Source of the DNA: Bacteroidota bacterium
Lineage (GTDB): Bacteria > Bacteroidota > Bacteroidia > 2-12-FULL-35-15
Length of the DNA stretch: 64,000 nt
Reading direction: 5' to 3'
NCBI GenBank assembly: GCA_025963715.1
Contig: JAOQAG010000027.1
Location: 1-64,000, forward strand
Positions 24,848-34,254 of the stretch are shown here, one piece after another. The notes below the pieces were generated by a model, which saw only the letters and a program-made list of their open reading frames with translations, had not been told where the DNA came from and searched no databases. Made by a program: the position numbers and the translations under genes. How positions within the stretch are numbered: position 1 is the stretch's first letter; the number at the start of each line of letters is the position of its first letter.

Positions 24848-25689
24848 TGTTCTGGAAAAGCACTTATAACGAGTTTATCAAGATCGCTGCAAAGCCCCGC
24901 AGTTACATCGGCCTGGGCGCGATCACGCTCATCATTGCCATTATATTATTTGCCATGAAAGCAGATGGCATGAGTTTTATTTCTTTTGTTACCGGGCCTT
25001 TCGAACAATCTTTATCGTTTGAAGGAAATATCCTGAACGGAAATTTAATTGCATTTATTATTTTACAAATGCTCATCATCCACGTTCCGCTATTGATAGC
25101 GCTTGTTACCGGCGACCTGGTTTCGGGCGAAGGCGCAATGGGAACCATCCGTTTATTATTAACAAAGCCTATTTCCCGCACCAGCATCCTGTTTTCGAAA
25201 TACCTTGCCGGATGCGCTTATACATTTATTATTTTATTGTGGATGGGTTTTATGGCGCTCATCATTGGTAAATGGATGTTTGGCAGCGGTGACCTGATGG
25301 TATTGAACAGCGACGGATTGATCGTGCTGCAGGAACACGACCTTGCATGGCGCTTCTTCTGCGGGTTCAGCGTAGCCTATCTTTCACTGGTAATGGTAGC
25401 AGCATTATCATTAACGCTTTCGTGTTTTTCCGAAAATTCCATCGGGCCTATTGTTTCCACGATGGCCATTATTATTTTATTTACCATCATTGGTGCGCTG
25501 GATGTACCGGTTTTACAAAAGATCCAGCCGTATTTATTTACTTCTCACATGGTGGCCTGGCGTAATTTTTTCGAAGATCCCTTACCCACACAAAAAATAA
25601 TTTCATCGATCGGGATCCTGGTCGCACACATTGTTGTTTTATTATCCATTGCGGTTTATAAATTCAACAGAAAAGATATTTTATCATGA
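24847..25689 (+). CDS. ABC-2 type transporter permease
   Basis: The 280-residue membrane protein has about six hydrophobic segments. SGEGAMGTIRLLLTKPISRTSILFSKYLAG is the typical ABC-2 cytoplasmic loop, and an aromatic-rich last helix precedes the end. It pairs with the preceding ATPase (overlapping stop and start) and overlaps the next gene by ATGA. It probably moves a lipid, polymer or drug out of the cell; the substrate cannot be told. Confidence 0.93.
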   Translation: MFWKSTYNEFIKIAAKPRSYIGLGAITLIIAIILFAMKADGMSFISFVTGPFEQSLSFEGNILNGNLIAFIILQMLIIHVPLLIALVTGDLVSGEGAMGTIRLLLTKPISRTSILFSKYLAGCAYTFIILLWMGFMALIIGKWMFGSGDLMVLNSDGLIVLQEHDLAWRFFCGFSVAYLSLVMVAALSLTLSCFSENSIGPIVSTMAIIILFTIIGALDVPVLQKIQPYLFTSHMVAWRNFFEDPLPTQKIISSIGILVAHIVVLLSIAVYKFNRKDILS

Positions 25690-26402
25690 TACGAATGAAT
25701 CAACTAAAAAAATACGCGGGATTATCGCTGCTGTTTTTTATCGCATTTATTTTTTCGACGTCCGCGCAAAGCAATGCCAATCAAATCATCCGGGGCGTGT
25801 ACGCAAAATTGCAGAAAGTAAAAGATTATACGGTAATGGCCAATGTAAAAGTGGATATGCCTTTTATCCGCATGCTGCCGATCGATGCAAAAATTTATTA
25901 CAAACAAAAAGGTAAATTTAAAGTAGAATCCAAAAGCATTGCCATTGTTCCGCGCCAGGGTTTTGATCAGTCATCGCGCATGCTGGCCGATACCAATGCA
26001 TTTACTGCAATTATACAGGGAACGGATGTGATCAACGGGACCACAGTAAGTATCATTAATATTATTCCTTTAACAGATACCAGCGACCTGATCCTTGGAA
26101 AATTATGGATCGATACGAAACAAAATGTGATTTTAAAATCGCAGCTGACCACCAAATCAAACGGCACCATTCTTACGGAATATACCTACGGAGCGCAGAT
26201 TGCATACGGTCTGCCGGATAAAATGGTTTTTTCGGTGGATGTAAAAAAATTCAAGATCCCAAAAAGCGTTTCTGCAGATATTAATAACAGCAGCGCGGAC
26301 AAACCTGATAAATTAAAAGAGAACAAAAAAGGACAAATTTTTATTATACTTACCAATTACCAGATCAACAAAGGCATTCCGGATACGGTGTTTAAAAAAT
26401 AA
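25686..26402 (+). CDS. LolA-like outer-membrane lipoprotein-sorting family protein
   Basis: The 238-residue protein has a signal peptide (LKKYAGLSLLFFIAFIFSTSAQS). The mature part has the LolA/LolB-like incomplete-barrel pattern (YAKLQKVKDYTVMANVKVDMPF, FKVESKSIAIVPRQG, KLWIDTKQNVILKSQLTTKSNGTILTEYTYG). I keep the ATG at 25686, which overlaps the permease stop; ATG 25695 is equally possible. Such proteins bind acyl chains in the periplasm. Being third in an ABC-2 operon, it may hand an exported lipid onward. It is not necessarily the true LolA. Confidence 0.82.
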   Translation: MIRMNQLKKYAGLSLLFFIAFIFSTSAQSNANQIIRGVYAKLQKVKDYTVMANVKVDMPFIRMLPIDAKIYYKQKGKFKVESKSIAIVPRQGFDQSSRMLADTNAFTAIIQGTDVINGTTVSIINIIPLTDTSDLILGKLWIDTKQNVILKSQLTTKSNGTILTEYTYGAQIAYGLPDKMVFSVDVKKFKIPKSVSADINNSSADKPDKLKENKKGQIFIILTNYQINKGIPDTVFKK

Positions 26403-26446
26403 AACGCGGTGTAACTTTCTTCCCTCCCTGACCTCTGATTAACGGC

Positions 26447-26980
26447 TTATTTTATCTGAGCGGCAACGCTATCCACTTTCGGCACCATTGCCGCCACCTT
26501 GCTTTTATTCAATGCGGGGATCAGCATGGGTGCGATCTTGCCAACAGGCTTGTACAGGAGCGATTCTTCTTTTGTTTTGGATGTTATCATTGGATAACTT
26601 TGTTCTACCGCATCGATCATAAAAATAACAACACTCATGACCAGTGCAAATTTTAAGGCGCCAAAAATGGCTCCTCCGATCTTGTTGAATGCGCCTAATG
26701 CCATACCTTCCACCATACCCTGCACCAGTTTAGCGATAAAATAAATGAGGATCACAATGCCTAAAAATGTAAGAGCAAATGCAACAACAGGCAAATAAGG
26801 AGAATTCCAGGAGAATGTTTTTTTCATCTGATTTGCCACAAAATCCGAGAATTTAATTCCGCCCCAAACACCCAGTCCGAATGCGATCATGGTAGCAGCC
26901 TCCACAATTAATCCTTTTGTGAATCCTTTATAAAGTCCCCATACTATTGGGATACAGAGAATAATATCGATGTAATTCAT
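26447..26980 (-). CDS. CvpA family membrane protein
   Basis: From the ATG at 26980 the protein has 177 residues; longer upstream starts add no hydrophobic or conserved sequence. Four membrane helices match CvpA: YIDIILCIPIVWGLYKGFTKGLIVEA, then IAFGLGVWGGIKFSDFVA, VVAFALTFLGIVILIYFIAKLV and GALKFALVMSVVIFMIDAV. CvpA is linked to colicin V production and envelope stress in other bacteria; its function in Bacteroidota is unclear. It converges with the LolA-like gene. Confidence 0.93.
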   Translation of the reverse strand: MNYIDIILCIPIVWGLYKGFTKGLIVEAATMIAFGLGVWGGIKFSDFVANQMKKTFSWNSPYLPVVAFALTFLGIVILIYFIAKLVQGMVEGMALGAFNKIGGAIFGALKFALVMSVVIFMIDAVEQSYPMITSKTKEESLLYKPVGKIAPMLIPALNKSKVAAMVPKVDSVAAQIK

Positions 26981-27134
26981 TTTAAAAAAAATTAAGTATG
27001 CAACCAAATTGTAGTTATCAACATCTCGATACAAAGAAAGCCTGAAACACTTTTTGAAACACGTGCATAAACTAAAACTTATTAAACCAACATTGTTGAA
27101 TTAATAAGTGCTACTTTAAACAAACTACTCTGAT

Positions 27135-28967
27135 ATGAAAAAAATTTACTTGTCCCTGCTATTCCTATGTTCCGTTGCGACTATAAAAGCCCAATACACA
27201 CAAGGCGACATCAGCCTTATGCCGCAACCGATGATGAGCCACGATTCCACTACGTGCAGCTCCACGTGTAATTTATTTTACATGGTCACGATCTCCAATT
27301 CATTTGTGAACGATACCGTAAAACTGAAAGACCAGGGTACCGGTTTTTTATTGGGAGAACAAATAAATACAACCGGCTCCAACCCCTGGACGATCATGAT
27401 GCCGGTCCCGTTCGGCGGCTCAACTGTAACCGACGACCTGGTATCGGGTGGCTCGGTACTGTTTTATGCGCCTACCTGCAAAGTGATCTGCGGGCCGGAT
27501 ACGCTTTACAACATCAGCAATTTTTATCCCTTTGGGGTAAGCAATCCTTGCCAGTACGGAATGGTTTCCGGCAGGGTTTACATCGATAACAACAGTGATT
27601 GTACTTTTAACACAGGTGATGTGGCATTATCCGGTGTGGATCTGGAAACGGACGAAAACCTGAACAGCCCGTCCATGGCATTGATGTTCTCTTCCTCTTA
27701 TTCGGATGGGGCAGGGATGTACGGCGCCAACCTGATCCAGAACTGGCTGGTGGATTACACGGTTTCCATTCCGTCGTATTACCAGTTTATATTTCCATCA
27801 ACGGCGTGTTCGTCAACCAGCTACACAGGCACAACGCTGCCGCATCCCAATGTTGATTTTTCGCTGCAATGTACCAGTAATGTAGATGTGCAATGTTATG
27901 CGGGATCGATGGGTATTGTTCGTCCGGGCCAGCCGTTTTACATGTTCCCATACGTAAGCAATACGGGTTGCGATCCTGCATCCGGACAATTAAAACTGAT
28001 CCTCGACAGCCGCGTTATATATAATGCCGGTTTATCAAGCCCGGGCGCTACGCTCAGCGGCGATACACTTACCTGGAATTATTCGGGCCTTACCAATTTA
28101 ACCGGTGGCGCTTATTGGAACAGCTTTTTCGCAAATGTGCATTTAACTCCAAATACCAGCGTAACCACCGGCGACACCTTGTGTTTTAGAGTAATGACAA
28201 CGGAACCGGCAGCCGATATTTATCCGGGTAACAATGATTACACGATCTGTTTACCGGTGATCAATTCGTACGATCCTAATTTTAAAGAAGTAAGTCCGAA
28301 AGGAACCGGTGTTACCGGTGAGATCCCGGCTACTACACCGGAGTTGAATTATGTAGTCCATTTTCAGAATACGGGAACTGCAGCAGCATACAACATCAGC
28401 GTGCTGGATACGCTTGACCCGCATGTGATCCCATCCAGTTTGGTAATTACCGGTACCAGTCACAATGTAATGCCGGTATGGGTTGCACCGGGTGTGGTAC
28501 GTTTTGATTTTAACAGCATTATGCTGGCAGACAGCACTTCCAACGAAGCAGCCAGCCATGGTTACATTGCTTTTAAAGTAAACCTGCAGGCGGGGCTTGC
28601 AGGCGGTACGCAAATAAAAAATACGGCGGATATTTATTTTGATTTTAATCCGGCTGTAATTACCAATACGGTATTGAATACCATTGCCACAACTACCGGC
28701 GTGGATGAAATAGCAGGCAATGCATCGGTAAATGTGTATCCGAATCCGTTTACGGACAACACTACTTTTGTGATCCAAACGAACAAACAAAACGAAACCT
28801 ATTCATTTGAAATGACCGATGTGCTGGGCAAAACGGTTAAATCAATGCAAGGAATTTCAGAAAAACAATTTACTGTTTCGCGCAACGGATTGCCGAACGG
28901 AATGTATTTCTATAAAATTTACTCGAACACTAAAACTGTCAGCACAGGCAAATTAATTGTGAACTAA
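27135..28967 (+). CDS. T9SS-secreted protein with conserved repeat (DUF11-like) domain
   Basis: The 610-residue protein has a signal peptide (KKIYLSLLFLCSVATIKAQ). A Cys-containing N-terminal region includes an SdrD/collagen-binding-B-like segment (GRVYIDNNSDCTFNTGDVALSGVDLET). The conserved repeat domain of cell-surface proteins is at about 385-525 (NYVVHFQNTGTAAAYNISVLDTLDPH ... IKNTADIYFDFNPAVITN). The T9SS type A sorting domain is NVYPNPFTDNTTFVIQ to TGKLIVN. It is the first of four tandem cargo genes; the next starts 15 bp downstream. Likely an adhesin or surface-layer component. Confidence 0.94.
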   Translation: MKKIYLSLLFLCSVATIKAQYTQGDISLMPQPMMSHDSTTCSSTCNLFYMVTISNSFVNDTVKLKDQGTGFLLGEQINTTGSNPWTIMMPVPFGGSTVTDDLVSGGSVLFYAPTCKVICGPDTLYNISNFYPFGVSNPCQYGMVSGRVYIDNNSDCTFNTGDVALSGVDLETDENLNSPSMALMFSSSYSDGAGMYGANLIQNWLVDYTVSIPSYYQFIFPSTACSSTSYTGTTLPHPNVDFSLQCTSNVDVQCYAGSMGIVRPGQPFYMFPYVSNTGCDPASGQLKLILDSRVIYNAGLSSPGATLSGDTLTWNYSGLTNLTGGAYWNSFFANVHLTPNTSVTTGDTLCFRVMTTEPAADIYPGNNDYTICLPVINSYDPNFKEVSPKGTGVTGEIPATTPELNYVVHFQNTGTAAAYNISVLDTLDPHVIPSSLVITGTSHNVMPVWVAPGVVRFDFNSIMLADSTSNEAASHGYIAFKVNLQAGLAGGTQIKNTADIYFDFNPAVITNTVLNTIATTTGVDEIAGNASVNVYPNPFTDNTTFVIQTNKQNETYSFEMTDVLGKTVKSMQGISEKQFTVSRNGLPNGMYFYKIYSNTKTVSTGKLIVN

Positions 28968-28981
28968 AATTAACCACACAC

Positions 28982-31900
28982 ATGAAAAAACTACTCTCCA
29001 CTCTCACTATTGTTCTGATCAGCGCGGCTGCATTTGCAACCGGGGTGGTTGCTACGGCAATCGGAACAAATCCAGGCTGTAACGGATCCAATAACGGATC
29101 GGCTACTGCGTTTGCTTCGGGCGGCATAGGCCCGTATGGCTTTACCTGGACAGGCCCATCGGGGTACACCGGAACCGGTGCCAGCATTAGCGGCTTGTAC
29201 GCAGGAACGTACATTGTAACGGCAACCGACAGCAGCGACATGAGCATTGCGTTGTATACGCTGCTGCTTACACAACCCACAGCTATTGCAACATCTGTAA
29301 CAGGCGGTACAACTATTTGCTCGGGTGGCAGTACAACGCTTACTGCAACAGTAACAGGCGGAACAGGCCCTTACATGTATGTATGGACTCCTGCAACAGG
29401 CCTGAGCTCTTCTACTATTTATAACCCGGTGGTATCAATAACCACCACTACTACTTACACGGTATTAGCAACCGATGCAAGCGGTTGTTCGGGTACAGCA
29501 ACGGTAACAGTTTTGGTTAACCCTTCCCCTACTATTTCAATCTCTCCATTTGCTGCCACTTGTGGTGCATGTAACGGCTTTGTCTCCAATTCAACTACAG
29601 GGGCATCCACTTATTCATGGGCTAGCTCAACCGGTTTTGTAGCCACCACAGCTACAATCACGGGGTTGTGCCCCGGAACGTATACATTAACAGCAAGCAA
29701 TACATTCGGCTGTTCTGCAACAGGAACAACAACCGTGGTAAATACGCTACCGGTATATGTTACGACAGGATCGGTAACGCCGAGTACCTGCGGCGCCTGC
29801 AACGGCGGAACCAATATTGTAAGTACAGGCGGAACGCCTCCATACCAATATTCAGTGATTCCGGGTGGGCCAACGCCTGCCGTGGTAACCGGCCTTTGTA
29901 CCGGAACCTACACAGTAAATGTAACCGATGGAAACGGTTGTACTGCTGTAAATGTATTTACGGTAGGAAGCACACCTGCTATTACTGCACTGGGCGTTAC
30001 AATAACAGCTGCAAGCTGTGGCGCAAGTAACGGAACGGCAACAATAGGGGCTGCAACAGGTGGAGTGGCACCATATAGCTATTCTGTAAACGGCGGTGCT
30101 TTTTCGGCAACAACAACCTACACGGGATTGGCAGCAGGCTCTTATCCTGCAACAGTGAAGGATGCAAACGGCTGCTCGTATACCACTTCATTTATTATTA
30201 CAAACAGCAGCGGGCCAACAGCAGCAGCTATTACTACTGTAAATACAGGTTGTGCTACCAGCATCGGAGAGATCCACATTGGTGTAATTACAGGTGGTAC
30301 AGCGCCTTATACGTATTCTGTAAACGGTGGGGCATTTAGTGCAACAACAGATTATGTAGGCTTACCGGCTGGCACTTACCCCGTAGCGGTTAAAGATAGT
30401 CCGGGATGTATCTATACGCAGGCGGTAACTATTTTTCCTGGAAATTTGCCGGTGATCACGCTGGATAGTATGCAAAATATCTATTGTTCAAATGGAAGCA
30501 TACATATTTCTGTATCAGGCGGTACGCCCGGATATACTTACATGTGGAGCCCGGCTGGTACTACAACGGAAGATCTTTTAAACATTAATATTCCCGGAGG
30601 ATACACTGTAAATGTTACAGATGCAGGCGGGTGTACAGCTTCTCATTATTACAATGTAACCCATATTTCTTCTCTTTATCCTAATTTATCATCGATAAGC
30701 GGCAATTGCGGTTCGCTCGGAACTTTATCCGTTGCACCAACAGGTGGCACAGCTCCATATACGTATGTATGGAACACAATTCCTGTGCAAACTACAGCTA
30801 CTGTTACAGGAGTGCCTTCCGGAAATTATAGTTGTACTATCACCGATAGCACCGGTTGTTTCACTACGGCTTATACAAACATTTACAACAGCTGTTACAA
30901 TATTATTAAGGGTACAGTATACAACGATGTGAACACGAATTGCACTAAAGATCCGGGTGAAGCGGGATGGCTTTACCAGGTGGTATATGCAACAGGAAGT
31001 ACTGGTACTTATTACGGAAGTACGGATGCGAATGGAAATTATACGATCGCGACCGGGAACATGAACAATGTGGTAACGGCTTACAATACATCCTATTCGT
31101 ATCCTTATACAGTGCCAACGTGCCCGGTATCCGGATCCCAAAATGTAAACTTTACAACACCGGGGGATACAATCAGCAATACTAATTTTGGATACTATGC
31201 AAATCCGGCTTACTTTGATTTATGCATCCATCCGGGTTGGTCATCGGGAAGCCCCGGCTTTACAAAACAATACTGGATCTGTTATTATAATCACAGCCCG
31301 ACGCCTCAAAATGCAGTGTTGCGTTTTGTATACGATTCGGTATTGCAATATGTTAGCTGTACAGAAGGCGGAGTTCATTACCCGGCACAACATAAGATAG
31401 AATGGACATTTACCGGCCTTCCACCGGCAAGTTCATGGGTATGGGCAACACGCCCGATCATAAATTTTAATGTGCCTTCAACGGTAAGTGTAACTACACC
31501 TATCCATTCTTATTTTGAAATAACACCAATCGCCGGAGATGCTTATCCGTCTGATAATACACTTACGTCGGTCGAACCGATCACCGGTTGCCACGATCCG
31601 AACTCGATGCTGGTGAACCCATTGGGAACAGGTGCGGGCGGAGATATTTTACAAGCGGATTCTGTACTTACGTATACCGTACATTTTCAGAATAACGGAA
31701 ACGATACTGCGCATTTTGTAGAAGTGAGAGATACATTGCCGCATTTCCTTGAGCCGTTAAGTGTGGTACCGGGAGCGGCAGATCATGCGTATACTTATAA
31801 TCTGTCGGGGGAAGGTATTCTTACATTCCGTTTCGATAACATTATGCTGCCCGACAGCACAACGGATGAACCGGCAAGCAGTGGTTATTTTACCTATACG

Positions 31901-32293
31901 GTACACGTAAAACACGGAACACCGGTTGGATCGGTGATCAACAACAATGCTTCCATTTATTTTGATTACAACCTGCCGGTAGTAACCAATACCGCCATCA
32001 ATACCATTGTGGATGTAAGCACGGGGATTGAAACAGCCAGCAGCAACAATGCTGTAAAAGTATTCCCGAATCCGTTTAACGATAACACTACATTTGTGAT
32101 CCGGTCGGATAAGATGAATGAAACATATTCCTTCGAAATGACAGATGTATTGGGTAAAACCGTGCAATCGATCAAAGGGATCTCCGGAAAACAATTTACC
32201 GTTTCACGTAACGGATTACAAAGCGGAATTTATTTTTATAAAATAATTGCAGCCGGAAAAAACATCGGCACAGGAAAATTAATCATTCAATAA
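28982..32293 (+). CDS. large T9SS-secreted adhesin-like protein with SprB repeats
   Basis: The 1103-residue protein has a signal peptide and then about eight SprB-like repeats. Each contains a G-G-x-x-P-Y-x-Y core followed by G-x-Y-x-V-x-V-x-D-x-x-G-C (for example SGTYTVNVTDGNGCT, AGSYPATVKDANGCS). An SdrD-like segment (GTVYNDVNTNCTKDPGEAGW) and the same conserved repeat domain and sorting domain as the previous gene follow (ETYSFEMTDVLGKTVQ). SprB of Flavobacterium johnsoniae is a surface gliding adhesin, so this product may be a motility or attachment adhesin. It lies 15 bp after the previous gene and 20 bp before the next. Confidence 0.95.
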   Translation: MKKLLSTLTIVLISAAAFATGVVATAIGTNPGCNGSNNGSATAFASGGIGPYGFTWTGPSGYTGTGASISGLYAGTYIVTATDSSDMSIALYTLLLTQPTAIATSVTGGTTICSGGSTTLTATVTGGTGPYMYVWTPATGLSSSTIYNPVVSITTTTTYTVLATDASGCSGTATVTVLVNPSPTISISPFAATCGACNGFVSNSTTGASTYSWASSTGFVATTATITGLCPGTYTLTASNTFGCSATGTTTVVNTLPVYVTTGSVTPSTCGACNGGTNIVSTGGTPPYQYSVIPGGPTPAVVTGLCTGTYTVNVTDGNGCTAVNVFTVGSTPAITALGVTITAASCGASNGTATIGAATGGVAPYSYSVNGGAFSATTTYTGLAAGSYPATVKDANGCSYTTSFIITNSSGPTAAAITTVNTGCATSIGEIHIGVITGGTAPYTYSVNGGAFSATTDYVGLPAGTYPVAVKDSPGCIYTQAVTIFPGNLPVITLDSMQNIYCSNGSIHISVSGGTPGYTYMWSPAGTTTEDLLNINIPGGYTVNVTDAGGCTASHYYNVTHISSLYPNLSSISGNCGSLGTLSVAPTGGTAPYTYVWNTIPVQTTATVTGVPSGNYSCTITDSTGCFTTAYTNIYNSCYNIIKGTVYNDVNTNCTKDPGEAGWLYQVVYATGSTGTYYGSTDANGNYTIATGNMNNVVTAYNTSYSYPYTVPTCPVSGSQNVNFTTPGDTISNTNFGYYANPAYFDLCIHPGWSSGSPGFTKQYWICYYNHSPTPQNAVLRFVYDSVLQYVSCTEGGVHYPAQHKIEWTFTGLPPASSWVWATRPIINFNVPSTVSVTTPIHSYFEITPIAGDAYPSDNTLTSVEPITGCHDPNSMLVNPLGTGAGGDILQADSVLTYTVHFQNNGNDTAHFVEVRDTLPHFLEPLSVVPGAADHAYTYNLSGEGILTFRFDNIMLPDSTTDEPASSGYFTYTVHVKHGTPVGSVINNNASIYFDYNLPVVTNTAINTIVDVSTGIETASSNNAVKVFPNPFNDNTTFVIRSDKMNETYSFEMTDVLGKTVQSIKGISGKQFTVSRNGLQSGIYFYKIIAAGKNIGTGKLIIQ

Positions 32294-32313
32294 AAACACG
32301 TCACAAACTAAAA

Positions 32314-34149
32314 ATGAAAAAACTAATTCTCTTCATCGCTTTCGCGATCACAGGTATTGCATCAGCTTCGGCAACAGGTATTGTTGCAACTGCAATTGGC
32401 GTAAATCCAACTTGTTTTGGAATGTGTAACGGATCTGCCAATGCAATGGCGGCAGGCGGCGTAGGGCCGTATGGCTTTACCTGGACAGGCCCTGCCAGCT
32501 ATACAGCAAGCGGCGCAAACATTACCGGCTTGTGTGCGGGTGTGTATATTGTAACAGCAACCGACAGCAGTGATATGAGCATAGCTGTTTATACGGTTTC
32601 ATTAACACAGCCAACGCTGCTTACCGCTTCTGCTCCGGCTGCAACTGCATGTGCAGGAGATTGTACTCCTTTAACGTCATCCGTTAGCGGAGGTACGGCT
32701 CCTTATTATTATACATGGAGCCCGGCAACAGACCTGAGCGATCCGCATGTATTTAACCCAACAGCTTGCCCGACATCCACAGAGACATACACCCTGACAA
32801 TTGTGGATCCGAATATGTGTACGGCTACGGCAACAACAACCGTTACCATAAACCCGATTCCTACGGTAGTGGCAACCAACAATTCACCAATATGTGAAAA
32901 CAGCAGCCTTATGCTTGCAGCTTCATCTACTGCTGGCGCAACGTATTCCTGGGAAGGACCGGCTGGTTATATTGCTGTGCTTCAAAACCCAACCATTGTA
33001 AATGCGCCAACACTAATTTCCGGAACATTTACGGTTACGGTAACTGTTAGCGGCTGCACAGGCAGCGCCACCACCAATGTATTGGTAAATCCACTGCCGG
33101 TTATTTCTATGACGCCGCATTCCACTACCTGCGGCATGTGTAACGGTTCTATTTCCAATAATACCATCATTGCATCTACTTATATCTGGAGCGGGCCTAC
33201 AAGCTATTCATCCACAGCAATGAACCCTGCTAATTTATGCGTAGGGACGTACACTCTTACTGCTGCAAATACTTATGGTTGTACAGCAAGCAATGCCGCT
33301 ACGGTAGTAAGCGCTCCAATGTATGCGGATTATTCCATTGTTCCGGATTCGGCGGATGGATATACCATCCACACATTCAATACCACATCCGGCAGCGGCA
33401 ATTATTATACATGGGATTTTGGTGATGGTACAAATGATTACACCACCAGCCCAACGCATCTTTATACTGCACCGGGAACGTATACGGTCTGCTTACAGGT
33501 GGCTTCGCCTTCCGGCGGATGTTATGATACCGTTTGTAAAAGCGTAGTAATTACCGGAACACCAGCCAGTTGCCTTGCTTTGTTTAACATTGGAGATGAT
33601 ACCACCAATGCCGATCCGAATGCATTTACAGTATATAATTTATCATACGGAACTACATTGAGCTATTCATGGAATTTTGGCGATGGCGCCACATCCACGC
33701 AACAAAACCCAACACACGTTTATCCGGGTATGGGACCTTACCAGATTTGCTTAACGGTGGATAACGGCAGCGGCTGTATACAAACGTATTGCGATTCCAT
33801 CATGTCCGTTGATTCATTGAGCAGAAGCAATTCATTGTCATTTACAGTGGTAGACGTTCCCGGATCGTCTTTAACAACAGGCATCAGCGAGCAGGAATCA
33901 AAAGTGGGTGTAAATGTTTATCCGAATCCGTTTAGCGATAACACCACTTTTGTGATCCAGTCAACTAAATTAAACGAAACATATTCCTTCGAAATGACAG
34001 ATGTACTTGGCAAAACAGTACAATCGGTCAAAGGAATTTCCGGAAAACAATTTACCGTTTCACGTAACGATTTACAAAGCGGAATCTATTTTTATAAAAT
34101 TTATAGTTCCGGAAAAAATATTGGTGTAGGAAAGCTGATCATTAAATAA
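32314..34149 (+). CDS. T9SS-secreted protein with SprB-like, Ig-like and PKD domains
   Basis: The 611-residue protein has a signal peptide (KKLILFIAFAITGIASASA), an N-terminal SprB-like repeat (GVGPYGFTWTGPASYTASG) nearly the same as in the previous gene, and Ig-like segments. Two PKD domains follow (YYTWDFGDGTNDYTTSPTHLY; LSYSWNFGDGATSTQQNPTHVY). The type A sorting domain is almost identical to those of its neighbours. It closes the three-gene transcript, ending at the hairpin 34154-34200. It probably arose by duplication with exchange among the four cargo genes. Confidence 0.94.
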   Translation: MKKLILFIAFAITGIASASATGIVATAIGVNPTCFGMCNGSANAMAAGGVGPYGFTWTGPASYTASGANITGLCAGVYIVTATDSSDMSIAVYTVSLTQPTLLTASAPAATACAGDCTPLTSSVSGGTAPYYYTWSPATDLSDPHVFNPTACPTSTETYTLTIVDPNMCTATATTTVTINPIPTVVATNNSPICENSSLMLAASSTAGATYSWEGPAGYIAVLQNPTIVNAPTLISGTFTVTVTVSGCTGSATTNVLVNPLPVISMTPHSTTCGMCNGSISNNTIIASTYIWSGPTSYSSTAMNPANLCVGTYTLTAANTYGCTASNAATVVSAPMYADYSIVPDSADGYTIHTFNTTSGSGNYYTWDFGDGTNDYTTSPTHLYTAPGTYTVCLQVASPSGGCYDTVCKSVVITGTPASCLALFNIGDDTTNADPNAFTVYNLSYGTTLSYSWNFGDGATSTQQNPTHVYPGMGPYQICLTVDNGSGCIQTYCDSIMSVDSLSRSNSLSFTVVDVPGSSLTTGISEQESKVGVNVYPNPFSDNTTFVIQSTKLNETYSFEMTDVLGKTVQSVKGISGKQFTVSRNDLQSGIYFYKIYSSGKNIGVGKLIIK

Positions 34150-34153
34150 AATA

Positions 34154-34200
34154 ACCGCTGGTAAGGTTTTTAGTTTTGTGCTAAAAACTTTGCCAGCGGT
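34154..34200 (+). terminator. long hairpin after the third cargo gene
   Basis: A stem of 20 pairs, 34154-34173 with 34181-34200 (ACCGCTGG...CCAGCGGT outermost), has two G-T pairs and a 7-nt loop TTTTGTG. A T-tract lies inside the stem rather than after it, so termination efficiency is uncertain. Confidence 0.75.
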
Positions 34201-34254
34201 ATCGTTATAAAAGATAAACGCATTATTTTTATAGTATAATTAAAACCAATTCAC